64,000 nucleotides of DNA from Asticcacaulis sp. MM231 (GCF_964186625.1 NZ_OZ075108.1:2170001-2234000), one strand, 5' to 3'. Positions 44,438 to 54,402 are shown, numbered from the stretch's first letter. The notes: a model not told the origin generated them from the sequence alone. Program-made: numbers and translations.

Positions 44438-46471
44438 ATGCGCCTTCGTCTCACCACCGCGCTCGCCCCCATCCTGCTTGCGCTCGGCTGCCTGGGAAGC
44501 AATCCCGCCATGGCGCAGGACGGGGTTACACCGCCCACAGCCACCAGCGCCGGTCAGGTGCTCACCTATCAGCCCGCCTATTTCGCTGACTTTCAGGTCT
44601 CGACAGCCTTTGATATGGTTCTGCACGTTCCGGGCTTCGTCTTCTCTGGCGGCGAGGATGCCCGCGGCTTTTCCGGCACGGCCGGTAATGTGCTGATCGA
44701 TGGCCAGCGCCCGACCACGAAGTCCGATCTCGGCAACACTCTATCCAACATCAATGCCGCCCAGGTCGATCACCTTGAGCTCGTCACAGGCGGCACGGCC
44801 GGCATCGACATGCATGGCCATCGCCAGATCGTCAATGTGGTGCGAAAGAAGGACGCCAAGCCAAACTTCTCGGTGCTCGGCATCTATCGCAATATGGACG
44901 GCCGCGCCAATGCCGGCGTCCTGCTCTTCACCTATAATGATAATAGCAACGGTAAAAGCACGGATATTACAGCGGATGTTTTCAACTTCTTCGACAATGG
45001 CGCTCAGAATAGCCGTCGCATCACGACCGACAGTTCCGGAGCTGATATTCTCAATATCCATCAGCACGCCGGCGGTACGGGCATCGAATCGCAGGCGTCG
45101 CATTCGCGTCCGCTGTGGGGCGGCAAGATCACCTTTAACGGCACCTATAACCCATCCGTCTACCGACAGAACACCACCTACATTTCAGGCAATTCCACCG
45201 GCCATGAGAATTTCATCGAAAAGGACACGCCGAGCGAGTTGGGCAGCCAGTATGAGCGCAAGCTCGGTCATGGCGTTGATCTCAACCTGAATGTGCTGAT
45301 GCGTCACGAGCGGGTGCACGATATCGACATCTATACAGACGAGGACGGCACGGCCGATTATCGTGCGCTCAGCCTCACCGATGAGCGTATCCTGAATGGC
45401 CGCCTGCGATGGGAAAAGCGCGAGGGCCTGACGTTCGCCGTCGGCACCGAAAGCGTATTCAACAGTATGGACCGCGATTCCTCATTTGTGATGAACGCTT
45501 CCAGCCCGACCGTGCCGACCGACCACGTGCGCGTGCAGGAAGATCGCACGGAGACGTTTGCATCCGCCAACTGGAAAGCGACAAAGAAACTGAGCTTCGA
45601 GGTCGAACTGAAGGTCGAGGTCTCGACCATTTCTGTGCCGGCTGCCAATCGCGCGGATTCCTTCACCTATTACAAGCCGCGTTTCCAGGCCGTCTATGCC
45701 CTCACCGACAAGACCAAGATTAGCTGGAAAACCCTACGTCAGGTCGATCAGCTCAGTTTCAACGGCTTCGCCTCGTCGGTGGAATTGCAGACCAATCACG
45801 TCACGCTTGGCAACACCTCTCTGGTGCCGCAGAAGGACTGGCTGAACACGATCATCATCGAACATTCTTTCTGGGACAAAGGCGCCATCAGCCTGGCGCT
45901 GGAGCACTACGATTACGAGGATACAGCCGACTTTATCGCCGTCATCGATGATGGCGATATCTATACTGCCAACGGCAATATTGTTGCTTCGCAATGGGAT
46001 AGCGTCCGTCTCAAGCTGGATACACCACTGGATCGTTTCCATGTGCGACATGGCACGCTGAGCCTCGAGTGGACCTATCGCAATTCGCGGGTGAAGGACC
46101 CGATCACTGGCAAGGAGCGTCATGTCTCCGGCGTTGAGCCGCATATCTATTCGGCCAGTTTCAGTCAGGAATTCCCGAAGTCCGGCACGAGTTGGGGCAT
46201 TGATCTCGAAAGCGCCGGGAAGGATCGCAACTATCTGGCCAACGAACTGACCGACGCTTTCTTCGATCCGTGGACTCAGGTCTGGTTCCAGTACAAGACG
46301 CCGAAGAAGGTGACCTTCAAGATCATGGTGAAGAACCCGCTCAATCTGCGCTTTACACAGGACCGGGTGGTCTATGAGGGCCTGCGCGGGCTGTCGCCTG
46401 TGGCCTATACCCAGCACACGACCTCGAAGATTCCACCGATCCTGGAAGTCAGGCTCAAGAAGGACTTCTAA
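44438..46471 (+). CDS. TonB-dependent receptor-like outer-membrane protein
   Basis: A 677-residue outer-membrane protein with a clear signal peptide (cleaved near NPAMA/QDG). The plug domain is at about residues 45-140: FDMVLHVPGFVFSGGEDARG, then VLIDGQRPTTKSDLGNTLSN and VNVVRKKD, a shortened form that lacks the longer plug of classic siderophore receptors. The rest is beta-strand rich and ends in Phe (LEVRLKKDF), as barrel proteins do. Its substrate is unknown. Transcription ends in the large palindrome that follows. Confidence 0.85.
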   Translation: MRLRLTTALAPILLALGCLGSNPAMAQDGVTPPTATSAGQVLTYQPAYFADFQVSTAFDMVLHVPGFVFSGGEDARGFSGTAGNVLIDGQRPTTKSDLGNTLSNINAAQVDHLELVTGGTAGIDMHGHRQIVNVVRKKDAKPNFSVLGIYRNMDGRANAGVLLFTYNDNSNGKSTDITADVFNFFDNGAQNSRRITTDSSGADILNIHQHAGGTGIESQASHSRPLWGGKITFNGTYNPSVYRQNTTYISGNSTGHENFIEKDTPSELGSQYERKLGHGVDLNLNVLMRHERVHDIDIYTDEDGTADYRALSLTDERILNGRLRWEKREGLTFAVGTESVFNSMDRDSSFVMNASSPTVPTDHVRVQEDRTETFASANWKATKKLSFEVELKVEVSTISVPAANRADSFTYYKPRFQAVYALTDKTKISWKTLRQVDQLSFNGFASSVELQTNHVTLGNTSLVPQKDWLNTIIIEHSFWDKGAISLALEHYDYEDTADFIAVIDDGDIYTANGNIVASQWDSVRLKLDTPLDRFHVRHGTLSLEWTYRNSRVKDPITGKERHVSGVEPHIYSASFSQEFPKSGTSWGIDLESAGKDRNYLANELTDAFFDPWTQVWFQYKTPKKVTFKIMVKNPLNLRFTQDRVVYEGLRGLSPVAYTQHTTSKIPPILEVRLKKDF

Positions 46472-46472
46472 T

Positions 46473-46597
46473 TTATGGGGCGTGGGGTCCGTGCCCCCAC
46501 AAAGCCTTGCCTTATTCCAAAGAAAAATCCGGTTATAAAGACCTGGTTTTCTTTGGAAAGAGAGAAGACTTGGGGCCGCAGGCCCCAAACCCCATAA
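46473..46597. repeat. Large nested palindrome between convergent genes
   Basis: Outer arms at 46473-46499 and 46571-46597 match as inverted copies at 21 of 27 positions (both begin TTATGGGG, read inward). Inner arms TTCCAAAGAAAA (46515-46526) and TTTTCTTTGGAA (46547-46558) match perfectly and share nearly the same centre. Each outer arm is itself a small G/C hairpin, such as GGGGCCGCAGGCCCC. It lies between two converging stops and can serve as a two-way terminator; the size suggests a miniature repeat element. Confidence 0.75.
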
Positions 46598-46605
46598 CTA
46601 AGGAA

Positions 46606-48522
46606 TTACTTATCCGCCAGGCCTTCCTCGACCGGCGCATCGGTATCGCTGGCCCCATGCGCCCAGCCCTTGATCAGGAAGGAGATCAGGAAGAAGGCGA
46701 TGCCTAGACCGATACCCGTCCAGCCGATAGTATTGAAAGTCTTCAGCGAGGTCTGGAGCGCCGCACTGGCATCCAGAACCTTTCCACCGACGGTTTCCGT
46801 GCCCGCCATACCCGCGATCCAGCCAGCGAGGTACTGACCGCCGGACGTCCCCAGGAACCACACCGCCATCATGGTCGAAACCAGGGTGACCGGCGACAGC
46901 TTGGTCTGTTGCGAAAGCCCCACTGGCGACACAGCCAGTTCACCAAGCGTATGGATCAGATAGGTCAGCATCAGGAAGATCAGCGGCAGCTTGAAGGCGC
47001 CATCGGCCAGAGGCGAGGCCCACACCAGCACAAGGAAACCAAGTCCGGCACAGGTCAGACCGAAAGCGAACTTCTTGACCGGGTCCGGGTCCTGCTTGCG
47101 ACGCGCCAGGAAAGAGAAGATGGCGGCGAAGATCGGCGCGAAAATCAGGATAAAGCCGGCATTGAAGCTCTGGGTGTTGGAGGCGGTGATACCCATTTCG
47201 ATCCAGAAGTAATGCGCAGGCAGATTGGTCATCCCCGCCAATTGCTCGGTTGAAGCCAGCACGATGGGCCCAAGTCCACCACCTCCAGTACCTCCGCCAC
47301 CAACAATGATCGGATGAGACAGAATATTGAGGTTGGTATTGCGCTCGGCGAACAGGCTCAAGGACGACCCCGCCTGCTCGAACAGCGACCAGAACACCAC
47401 CGAAGCCAGGGTCAGTACCATGGCCAGGCCAAGGCGGTAGTTTTCCACCCGGTTAAACTTCGTCACCATCTGGAAGACGATGTAGATCATGATCAGGGTG
47501 AACGAAGCCAGCAGCACCAGACGCACATAGTCATTGTGCTGGATCAGCAGGAACACCACCGGGATGAAGATGATGCCGACAGCATAGATCAGCCATTCCT
47601 TCGACATCACGCCGCCGACCTTGGTTTTCACCGCCACCGGATCAGGCGCTTCCCCCTTGCCTTCCAGCCACTTGCGACCAAGCACAAACCATACAAGACC
47701 TGTAAGCATGCCTAGGCCCGCCAGTCCGAAACCGGCCCACCAGCCGTACTTGTTCCCCAGAAAGCCACACAGGATGGCCGCCCAGAACGAGCCCATATTG
47801 ATGCCGAAATAATAGAGCTGGAAACCGGAATCGCGGCGCGGGTCGCGGTCCTTGTAAAGCTGGCCCACCAGCGACGAGATATTCGGCTTGAGGAACCCTA
47901 CGCCCATAACGATCAGAGAGATCGACAGGAAGAAGGCGGTTTCCGCCCACGGCGTCATCTTTTTCACGCCGAACTCATAGGAGCCCTTGGGCATGACGGC
48001 GGGAATAGGCGCGTTCGCCGGCAGATCCTTGATTTCCAGACCGCCGTCCTTGGTCGGGGCATAATCATAAAGCTTGCCGTCCAGTTCGAGGCGGACCGTG
48101 CGCTCACCTTCGCGGCCCTTGGCGACGAACTCATACTGATGCCCGCCATAACTCAGGGTCTGCTGATTGGGCTGGCCTTCAAACGCCATACCGAAGTGGC
48201 CAAACACCAGCAAAAGGCCACCGAAGATGATGGCCTTGCGAGTTCCGATCCAACGGTCGGCTACCAGTCCGCCGACCAGCGGCAGCATGTAGACCAGCGT
48301 CGTATAGGAGCCGTATTGCGAATTGGCGCGGCTATCATCGAACAGGAAGTGCTGCGTCATGTAATATATCAGCAGCGCCCGCATCCCGTAATAGGAAAAG
48401 CGTTCCCACATCTCGGCAAAGAAGCACACAAACAGCCCCTTGGGCTGGTTGCGCATCTGCATAAGCACAGGGATAGCCGTAAGCGCTGTGATCAGCAGCC
48501 CGGCGAAAATTATGAAACTCAT
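46606..48522 (-). CDS. POT family peptide:H+ symporter
   Basis: A 638-residue major-facilitator transporter of the PTR2/POT family, which imports di- and tripeptides with protons. The N-terminal ExxERFSYYG motif is EMWERFSYYGMRALL, and the PTR2 signature appears as FQLYYFGINMGSFWAAI. An insert of about 60 residues between helices 3 and 4 (residues ~115-175, YGGHQYEFVAKGREGERT) is longer than in the E. coli proteins and probably lies in the periplasm. A Gly-rich loop (VGGGGTGGGGLGP) is found near residue 415. It is flanked by the large palindrome downstream. Confidence 0.92.
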   Translation of the reverse strand: MSFIIFAGLLITALTAIPVLMQMRNQPKGLFVCFFAEMWERFSYYGMRALLIYYMTQHFLFDDSRANSQYGSYTTLVYMLPLVGGLVADRWIGTRKAIIFGGLLLVFGHFGMAFEGQPNQQTLSYGGHQYEFVAKGREGERTVRLELDGKLYDYAPTKDGGLEIKDLPANAPIPAVMPKGSYEFGVKKMTPWAETAFFLSISLIVMGVGFLKPNISSLVGQLYKDRDPRRDSGFQLYYFGINMGSFWAAILCGFLGNKYGWWAGFGLAGLGMLTGLVWFVLGRKWLEGKGEAPDPVAVKTKVGGVMSKEWLIYAVGIIFIPVVFLLIQHNDYVRLVLLASFTLIMIYIVFQMVTKFNRVENYRLGLAMVLTLASVVFWSLFEQAGSSLSLFAERNTNLNILSHPIIVGGGGTGGGGLGPIVLASTEQLAGMTNLPAHYFWIEMGITASNTQSFNAGFILIFAPIFAAIFSFLARRKQDPDPVKKFAFGLTCAGLGFLVLVWASPLADGAFKLPLIFLMLTYLIHTLGELAVSPVGLSQQTKLSPVTLVSTMMAVWFLGTSGGQYLAGWIAGMAGTETVGGKVLDASAALQTSLKTFNTIGWTGIGLGIAFFLISFLIKGWAHGASDTDAPVEEGLADK

Positions 48523-48658
48523 TCTGAAACTCGCAAAGGTCTTGGAACCAACCCTTCAAGGGTTGTGTCATTTGCAAGGAACAGAGCAGTTAATTTTTGG
48601 TTTTGCAAGCGGACTCGTCGCTGCACCTGCGAACAGTATACGATTTTAGCGCTTAAAT

Positions 48659-50044
48659 TTAATAAGCTTCTTCTTCGTAGAGCTTACGGATATTGCCCTG
48701 CCACACGCCATTGAACTTTTCCAATAAACGATCGGCCGGGGTCAGGCCGCTGTCGGCAATCTCGAACAGTTCGCCAAGATAACCGCTTTCATCGACCATG
48801 CCGCCCGACAGCCGGTTGCGGCGCTTGAGGCCGGCCTTAGCGATCTCCAGCACGTCCATGGCCCAATCCTTGACCGGACGGCCGGCGATCTCGCCCTTGA
48901 GACCGGTTTTGGCTGCCATGGCGCGCAGGGTGTTATGGTCTTGCGTCGTCCAGCCCTTCACAAGCTCCCAGGCGGCTTCCAGGGAGGTCTGATCATACAG
49001 CAGACCGGCCCACAACGCCGGCAGCGCGCACAGACGGCTCCACGGCCCGCCATCGGCGCCGCGCATTTCGAGGTACTTTTTCAGGCGTACTTCCGGGAAC
49101 AGGGTCGTCAGGTGATCGGCCCAGTCGTCCATGGTCGGCAACTGCCCCGGCAAACCCGGCAGTTCGCCCTTCATATAGGCTTTAAAATCCTGACCAGAGA
49201 CATCGATATAATCGTCACGCTTGACGAAATACATCGGCACATCGAGCGCATATTTGGCATAGCGCTCAAAGCCGAAACCGTCCTGGAAAACGAAATCCAG
49301 CATACCTGTGCGATCCGGATCGGTGTCGGTCCAGACATTGGCGCGCGCCGACAGGAAACCGCTCGGCTTGCCTTCAATAAACGGTGAGTTGGCGAAAAGC
49401 GCCGTGGCGATCGGTTGCAAGGCCAGCGACACGCGGAACTTCAGCACCATATCGGCTTCGGATTCGTAGTCGAGATTGGCCTGCACCGTGCACGTGCGCA
49501 GCATCATATCCAACCCGAGGTTGCCCTTCTTCGGCATGTAGGCGCGCATAATCTTGTAACGGCCCTTGGGCATGACCGGCGTTTCCTCGCGCGTCCATAG
49601 CGGCGAGAAGCCGACACCCAGGAATCCGAGCCCCAGTTCCGACGCCACAGCCTTGACTTCTTCGAGGTGCTGACCGGTCTCATTACAGATATCGTGGATG
49701 GTTTCCAGCGGCGCACCGGAAAGCTCGAACTGACCACCCGGCTCCAGGGTCACCGAGGCGCCATCGCGCAGCAAGGCGATCAGCTTGCCATTTTCTTCGT
49801 AGGGCTTCCAGCCAAAGCGCTGCATGCCCTTGAGCATGGCTTCGATGCCATCGGGGCCTTCATAGGCCGGTCGGTGCAGGGTATCGAGGTGGAAGGCAAA
49901 TTTCTCGTGCTCGGCGCCGATGCGCCACTTGTCGCGCGGCTTGCTGCCGGATTCAAAATAACCGACCAGTTCAGAAAAATTGCGCACAGGTTCTACATCT
50001 GAATTATAAGCCACGTGCCCTGCCCTCTGATAGGTCTGCATCAA
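48659..50044 (-). CDS. gshA: Glutamate-cysteine ligase (plant/alphaproteobacterial type)
   Basis: A 461-residue ATP-dependent ligase making gamma-glutamylcysteine, the first step of glutathione synthesis. Family blocks are WRIGAEHEKFAF, LEPGGQFELSGAPL, MMLRTCTVQANLDYESEADM, RANVWTDTDPDRTGML and LTTLFPEVRLKKYLEMRGADGG... (the long conserved stretch near 320-340). This is the class shared by plants and alphaproteobacteria and not the E. coli GshA type. A Gly-Pro-Trp motif (GGPWSRLCALPALWAGLLYD) closes the site. The gene is 125 bases downstream of rsmE. Confidence 0.94.
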   Translation of the reverse strand: MMQTYQRAGHVAYNSDVEPVRNFSELVGYFESGSKPRDKWRIGAEHEKFAFHLDTLHRPAYEGPDGIEAMLKGMQRFGWKPYEENGKLIALLRDGASVTLEPGGQFELSGAPLETIHDICNETGQHLEEVKAVASELGLGFLGVGFSPLWTREETPVMPKGRYKIMRAYMPKKGNLGLDMMLRTCTVQANLDYESEADMVLKFRVSLALQPIATALFANSPFIEGKPSGFLSARANVWTDTDPDRTGMLDFVFQDGFGFERYAKYALDVPMYFVKRDDYIDVSGQDFKAYMKGELPGLPGQLPTMDDWADHLTTLFPEVRLKKYLEMRGADGGPWSRLCALPALWAGLLYDQTSLEAAWELVKGWTTQDHNTLRAMAAKTGLKGEIAGRPVKDWAMDVLEIAKAGLKRRNRLSGGMVDESGYLGELFEIADSGLTPADRLLEKFNGVWQGNIRKLYEEEAY

Positions 50045-50169
50045 GTTTGGCCTATATGGGCCGCCTTATCGTCACTGACAAGGCTACAGTTAGTTTTTTG
50101 CGACTCAATCGGCGAGAGCCTCCTCGCAACGGCTCGGACGGGCTTTGCCCTTGCCACCTTAGGCGGAGG

Positions 50170-50916
50170 TTACTTCCAGTCGCCAAGCGCGGCCTGATAG
50201 AGCGTAAGCGCGGAGATAGCTGCGGTATCGGCGCGCAGGATGCGCGGTCCCAGATTGACCGCATAGACGTCGTCACGGGCGCGCAAGGTTTGACGCTCCA
50301 TATCATCAAATCCGCCTTCGGGGCCGATCAGGATGGCCGCACGCTTTTCACTCAATGTTGACAAAACTGCAAGCAAAGGTCTTGTGATACGTCTGTCGCC
50401 CTCGTGCGTGCTGTCTTCGTCGCCAAACAAAATGACATCGACATCGGGCTTGGCGAGGAAGCTTTCCAGCTTCACAGGCGGCAAAATCTCCGGCACATCG
50501 AGCCGCTCAGTCTGTTCGGCCGCTTCCTGCGCGATCAGTTTCAGGCGTTCCAGCTTGGTGTGATCGGCATTGGAGCGGCGGGTGATCAACAGTTGAATTT
50601 TGCCGACGCCCAGTTCTGTCGCCTTCTCGATGATGTATTCCAACGGCGTGCGCTTGATCAGCGCCACCGCCAAAACCGGCCCCTGCGCCTGGCCCTGTGT
50701 CTGCGTCTGTTCGGTCAGAGCAAGCGTCACATGACGCTTGCCGGCCTCGGCTATGCGCGCCGTCCACTCACCGTCGCGCCCGTTAAAGATAGCAATCTCG
50801 TCACCCACACCTTTGCGCATGACGGAGGTCAGATAGCGGCTCTGATCGCTGTTAAGCGCCAGAGATAAGCCTGCCACAAAGGCCGGCGTCGGTTCGGAAA
50901 TATAGAGACGGATCAT
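50170..50916 (-). CDS. rsmE: 16S rRNA m3U1498 methyltransferase
   Basis: A 248-residue SPOUT methyltransferase that methylates N3 of U1498 in 16S rRNA. It shows an N-terminal PUA-like region (SRYLTSVMRKGVGDEIAIFNG), LIKRTPLEYIIEKATELGV, QLLITRRSNADHTKLERL and the knot motif ILIGPEGGFDDMERQ followed by VNLGPRILRADTAAISAL, where AdoMet binds. It lies nine bases downstream of the esterase gene and upstream of gshA on the same strand, so the group may be one transcript. Confidence 0.94.
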   Translation of the reverse strand: MIRLYISEPTPAFVAGLSLALNSDQSRYLTSVMRKGVGDEIAIFNGRDGEWTARIAEAGKRHVTLALTEQTQTQGQAQGPVLAVALIKRTPLEYIIEKATELGVGKIQLLITRRSNADHTKLERLKLIAQEAAEQTERLDVPEILPPVKLESFLAKPDVDVILFGDEDSTHEGDRRITRPLLAVLSTLSEKRAAILIGPEGGFDDMERQTLRARDDVYAVNLGPRILRADTAAISALTLYQAALGDWK

Positions 50917-50925
50917 ACAGCCGGT

Positions 50926-51861
50926 TTAGCGCTGAATAACCTTCGTGCCAAGATGAGCCGTGATAAAGCTGTCGACACTGTCGGTGTAGGCGCCAGGCAG
51001 TCCAAGCTGTGCGTTCACCTCGGCATGCTTCATATCCAGTTCCACCACCGGCGCCGACTGCCCCATCCCCTTCAATGCCTCGGCAAAATTATGGCTCTGG
51101 CCGCAGGAATTGTCCGACCGCTTCAAGGCGCAGACCAGCATCATCGGTACGGCCTCGGCCTTGAGCTGAGCGCGGGGCGACAGACGCGCCCAATAGGCGG
51201 GATCGCTGCCGAAGGCGTCGTCGTACAGATCGAGATGTTTACCCTTCATGACGGCGGCCACGTCATAGGCGGCGCTATCCAAGACGACGCTCGCCGCCCA
51301 GTCATGGCCGCCTGCCTGACGAACGCGAGACGGATCGGCCGACATGAGCGCCACCAGATGCGCGCCGGCGGAGTGCCCCATCAGGATCAGCTTAGCGGCA
51401 TCGCCACCCCAGCTTGGCGCCTGCTTTTCTATGTAGGCGATAGCGGCGGCGACATCCTGCGCCTGCACATCCACCCCGGCATCAGGCAACATGCGGTAAT
51501 CAATACTGATAAAGATATAGCCCTTGGGCAGCCAGTGCTTGATCTTGTTTTCGACCACGGCGGTCATGTTCTTGTCACCGACACGCCAGCCACCGCCGTG
51601 TACCATGACGATGACCGGGGCATGGTCCGGATTCGATGGCAGATAAACTTCCATGGATTGATCCGCATCGGTCCCGTAGACAGCCGACTTTCGCGTGGCG
51701 CCGGCGACGTACTGCCCCGGATCGATCGGCTGGGCAGCAGCGGATTTTTCTTTCATCCGCTGCATAAGACGCTTTCGGATGGGCTGGGCGTCGGCGGGCA
51801 AGGTTGCAGCACCTGCGGCCAGCAGGCAGGCAATGGCGGTGATCAGGCGTTTACAGCTCAT
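50926..51861 (-). CDS. Secreted alpha/beta hydrolase (esterase)
   Basis: About 311 residues. The Met at 51861 opens a signal peptide (LITAIACLLAAGAATLPADA). The oxyanion motif is VMVHGGGWRVGD and the nucleophile elbow is GHSAGAHLVAL. The acid and His follow in the C-terminal third (likely VELDMKHAEVNAQLG). It belongs to the hormone-sensitive-lipase/carboxylesterase-like group. The frame extends to 51948 but that upstream part is unsupported. The natural substrate is unknown. Confidence 0.86.
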   Translation of the reverse strand: MSCKRLITAIACLLAAGAATLPADAQPIRKRLMQRMKEKSAAAQPIDPGQYVAGATRKSAVYGTDADQSMEVYLPSNPDHAPVIVMVHGGGWRVGDKNMTAVVENKIKHWLPKGYIFISIDYRMLPDAGVDVQAQDVAAAIAYIEKQAPSWGGDAAKLILMGHSAGAHLVALMSADPSRVRQAGGHDWAASVVLDSAAYDVAAVMKGKHLDLYDDAFGSDPAYWARLSPRAQLKAEAVPMMLVCALKRSDNSCGQSHNFAEALKGMGQSAPVVELDMKHAEVNAQLGLPGAYTDSVDSFITAHLGTKVIQR

Positions 51862-51926
51862 GGCAGCGCTCACGAATGGGGTGTGGTATAACCGCCTGTA
51901 GCACCACCAAGCTGACGGGAAGATGA

Positions 51927-51961
51927 ACGAAAAAGGCCTCTCCGTCACCGGAGAGGCCTTT
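51927..51961 (-). terminator. Strong intrinsic terminator after the M61 peptidase gene
   Basis: A perfect 13-bp stem (AAAGGCCTCTCCG with CGGAGAGGCCTTT, 51932-51961) and a 4-base loop, followed on the minus strand by TT. The stop of the M61 gene is five bases upstream. Confidence 0.92.
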
Positions 51962-51965
51962 CATC

Positions 51966-53909
51966 TTACTTCTTCTCGGCCAGGATATCATCGAGAAGCG
52001 CTGGCGTGCCTTCAATACGTTGCAGGACCGGGTAACGCAGGCCACCTGTATAATCAATCTTGATGACGCGATAGGTCTCGTCCATCTTGACGATCAACTC
52101 AATCGGCTTGCCGGACTTGGCAGCGGTGATCGCCAGCTTCAGGGCATCGCTGTCATAGGTTTTGCCATTGAGCGCCACGAGCGTGTCGCCCGGCGTCAGA
52201 CCGGCCTTGAAGGCGGGGCTGCCCCATAGGACGCCGGCCAGAGTGTTGTCCTTGTTGTTGACCGAGAAACCGATGGAATAGCTGAGGTTGGTCACCTTTC
52301 CCAGGGTCTCGTTCCCCTTCCAAAGATCGCTCGGTGTCTCGGTATAGACAAGCTTGTAACCGCCACGCGTAATGCCGTCGAGCGGCGCACCGCCCTTATC
52401 GGCCTCGCCATGACCATCAACGCGCGTGAGCAGGAAGGTGGCCCAGTCATACGGGTAGACAGCGTTCAGCGTCTTGACCACGTCATCGAACGTGTAGGTC
52501 GCCTCGCCCCAGTCGCCGTTCTGGATGCCGAAGAAGCCCTTGGCGAAATTGTCGAGGGACTTCTTGCCGCCGGTCTTCTCGCGGATCAGCGTATCGGCAT
52601 CGAGCCAGATCAGCAGACCTTCATTGTAGTAGTCTTCCGAACGCTGATAGGCACGCCAGTTCTGCGGCGCGCGGGCCGAGATCACCGGATCGTTGGTAGT
52701 GTCCTGCAAGGCGCGCCACGAACGGCCTGGCAGATTATCCAGGTTGGCCGCCGTCGCCGCCAGGTTTTGCAGCGCCAGTTCCTTGCTGTTCAGTCCCGAA
52801 CGAGTTGCCAGAACCTGACCCCAGTATTGCGTCTGGCCTTCATAGACCCACAACAGGCTGTTGCGCATCGGCACCTGGAAGTTCGGCGTCCACAGATCGG
52901 CGCCGCGGCGGAACTTGCCGTTCCACGAGTGGGTGTATTCGTGCGCCAGCAGGTCGCGGCTGTAGCTGACCTTGGCTTCGGTCAGATACTTCTTTTCGAC
53001 GCGGTTTTCCGAACTGCGATGATGCTCAAGACCGATGCCGCCGATCTGATCCGAAGCCGCCACAAGGAAATCGTAGTGGTCGTAATGATGCGCGCCGTAG
53101 AGCTTGTAGGCCTGCTGAACCAGCTTCTTGTGGACATCGATAAAGCCCGGCATGACGTCCAGTTGCTCTGGACTATCCGCCATCACATTGAGGCGCACTG
53201 GCGCAGGCCCCTCCGGATCGAGATCCCAGGTCTTGAAATAGCGGCCCGAGAAGATCGGCAAATTGATCAGGGTGTCATAATCGGTCGTCTTGAAGACCAC
53301 CGTATCACCCGTCTTGCTGTCGGTCTCAAGCCCCGTGGCGTAACCCCAGCCTTCGGGGAATTTAACCGTCGCCTGCACCGGAATGCGCTGGGCGTAATAC
53401 CCCGCCGGATAGAGGCTGGCGAAATTGAACTGAAGGTTCAGCATGTCGGGCGTCATGACCGCGCGACCGGCTGCCGCCGTGGTCGGCGCCAGATACTGGA
53501 ATTCGACGTCCACCGCCGTCACGCCGGCCGGCACGTCGATATGGAAGGCCGTCACATTGATCTGATCACGCACCCAGGTGAGCGGTTTACCGTTGGCGGA
53601 CACCAGAAGGCCGGCGATCTTGCTGATCTCCGAACGGTCAGAGTGCTTGCCCGGCAGCCATTCCGGCAGCATCAGGACCAGATCACCGGCTTTGCTGACC
53701 GGCACGGTTTCCTTGATACTGAAAATCTTGCGGTCAAGATCGGTGGCGTCAACCGTCACCTTTAGGACCCCCGGATAGGCGATATCCTGCGGGGGTGCGA
53801 TCACCGGATCCGGCGGCGCCACGGTCTGAGCGCCCGCACCATAAGCTACCATGCCAGCCGACAAGGCGGCGCAAAGCGCTAGCGCGCTCGCAAAACCATA
53901 GGTTTTCAT
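51966..53909 (-). CDS. M61 family peptidase with PDZ domain
   Basis: About 647 residues from the Met at 53909 (GAGAGAA ribosome site). A signal peptide (ALALCAALSAGMVAYGAGA) is followed by an N-terminal beta domain. The catalytic domain has the zinc motif HEYTHSW (about residue 323 from this start), preceded by GGIGLEHHRSSEN, and the third ligand Glu in LLWVYEGQTQYWG. A C-terminal PDZ domain (about 530-620, GVLWGSPAFKAGLTPGDTLV) completes the glycyl-aminopeptidase layout. Periplasmic location is likely. Its gene has its own terminator. Confidence 0.92.
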   Translation of the reverse strand: MKTYGFASALALCAALSAGMVAYGAGAQTVAPPDPVIAPPQDIAYPGVLKVTVDATDLDRKIFSIKETVPVSKAGDLVLMLPEWLPGKHSDRSEISKIAGLLVSANGKPLTWVRDQINVTAFHIDVPAGVTAVDVEFQYLAPTTAAAGRAVMTPDMLNLQFNFASLYPAGYYAQRIPVQATVKFPEGWGYATGLETDSKTGDTVVFKTTDYDTLINLPIFSGRYFKTWDLDPEGPAPVRLNVMADSPEQLDVMPGFIDVHKKLVQQAYKLYGAHHYDHYDFLVAASDQIGGIGLEHHRSSENRVEKKYLTEAKVSYSRDLLAHEYTHSWNGKFRRGADLWTPNFQVPMRNSLLWVYEGQTQYWGQVLATRSGLNSKELALQNLAATAANLDNLPGRSWRALQDTTNDPVISARAPQNWRAYQRSEDYYNEGLLIWLDADTLIREKTGGKKSLDNFAKGFFGIQNGDWGEATYTFDDVVKTLNAVYPYDWATFLLTRVDGHGEADKGGAPLDGITRGGYKLVYTETPSDLWKGNETLGKVTNLSYSIGFSVNNKDNTLAGVLWGSPAFKAGLTPGDTLVALNGKTYDSDALKLAITAAKSGKPIELIVKMDETYRVIKIDYTGGLRYPVLQRIEGTPALLDDILAEKK

Positions 53910-54021
53910 CAATTCTCTCACATAAAACGTCACACCCGGAGACAGTGAACCAAGCGCAGATCGTTACATTTGTAAAGACGATGTTCGCATGACAGACGCT
54001 TAAACATTCAAAAAAGCGGAT

Positions 54022-54399
54022 CTAATGAAACAGATGAAGCAGGAAGATCAGGATTCCCAGCGCCGCCGGCAGCCAGGCCAGCACGACCGACAGGACCGTG
54101 CCCCAAATCCACATGCGCCAGCGGTAAGGTCGGGTGAGATCGGTTTTGCCATTGCTCCATAAAATTTCAGTCAGCCAGCCGATCGTGTAGGCCAAATTCG
54201 CCAGCACAAGGAAGATACCGGCCATAAAGACAAGGCCCAGAGGCTCCACAGGCATATTTCTGAGTGAGGTCTGTGACACCAGGAAAGCACCCAGCCAGAG
54301 GGAGCCGGCCAGAAACGGCACCAGAATGAGGTTATAGGTCACCCGCCGGAATTCCCACCACCCGACAGAGTTGAGGTTTTTCATCGACAGTATCTGCAT
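54022..54399 (-). CDS. Hypothetical membrane protein
   Basis: A 125-residue protein with three strong hydrophobic segments (about residues 22-42, 54-78 and 97-122). Residues SVGWWEFRRVTYN precede the first helix. I do not recognise the family. It follows the pirin gene by three bases on the same strand and is probably part of that operon. The C-terminal helix ends in LLHLFH with no soluble tail. Confidence 0.65.
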   Translation of the reverse strand: MQILSMKNLNSVGWWEFRRVTYNLILVPFLAGSLWLGAFLVSQTSLRNMPVEPLGLVFMAGIFLVLANLAYTIGWLTEILWSNGKTDLTRPYRWRMWIWGTVLSVVLAWLPAALGILIFLLHLFH

Positions 54400-54402
54400 G
54401 AC

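Noticed and set aside
52410..53765. 451-codon frame opposite the M61 peptidase gene
   Set aside because: Arg/His-rich shadow with no domain; the peptidase frame has clear motifs.
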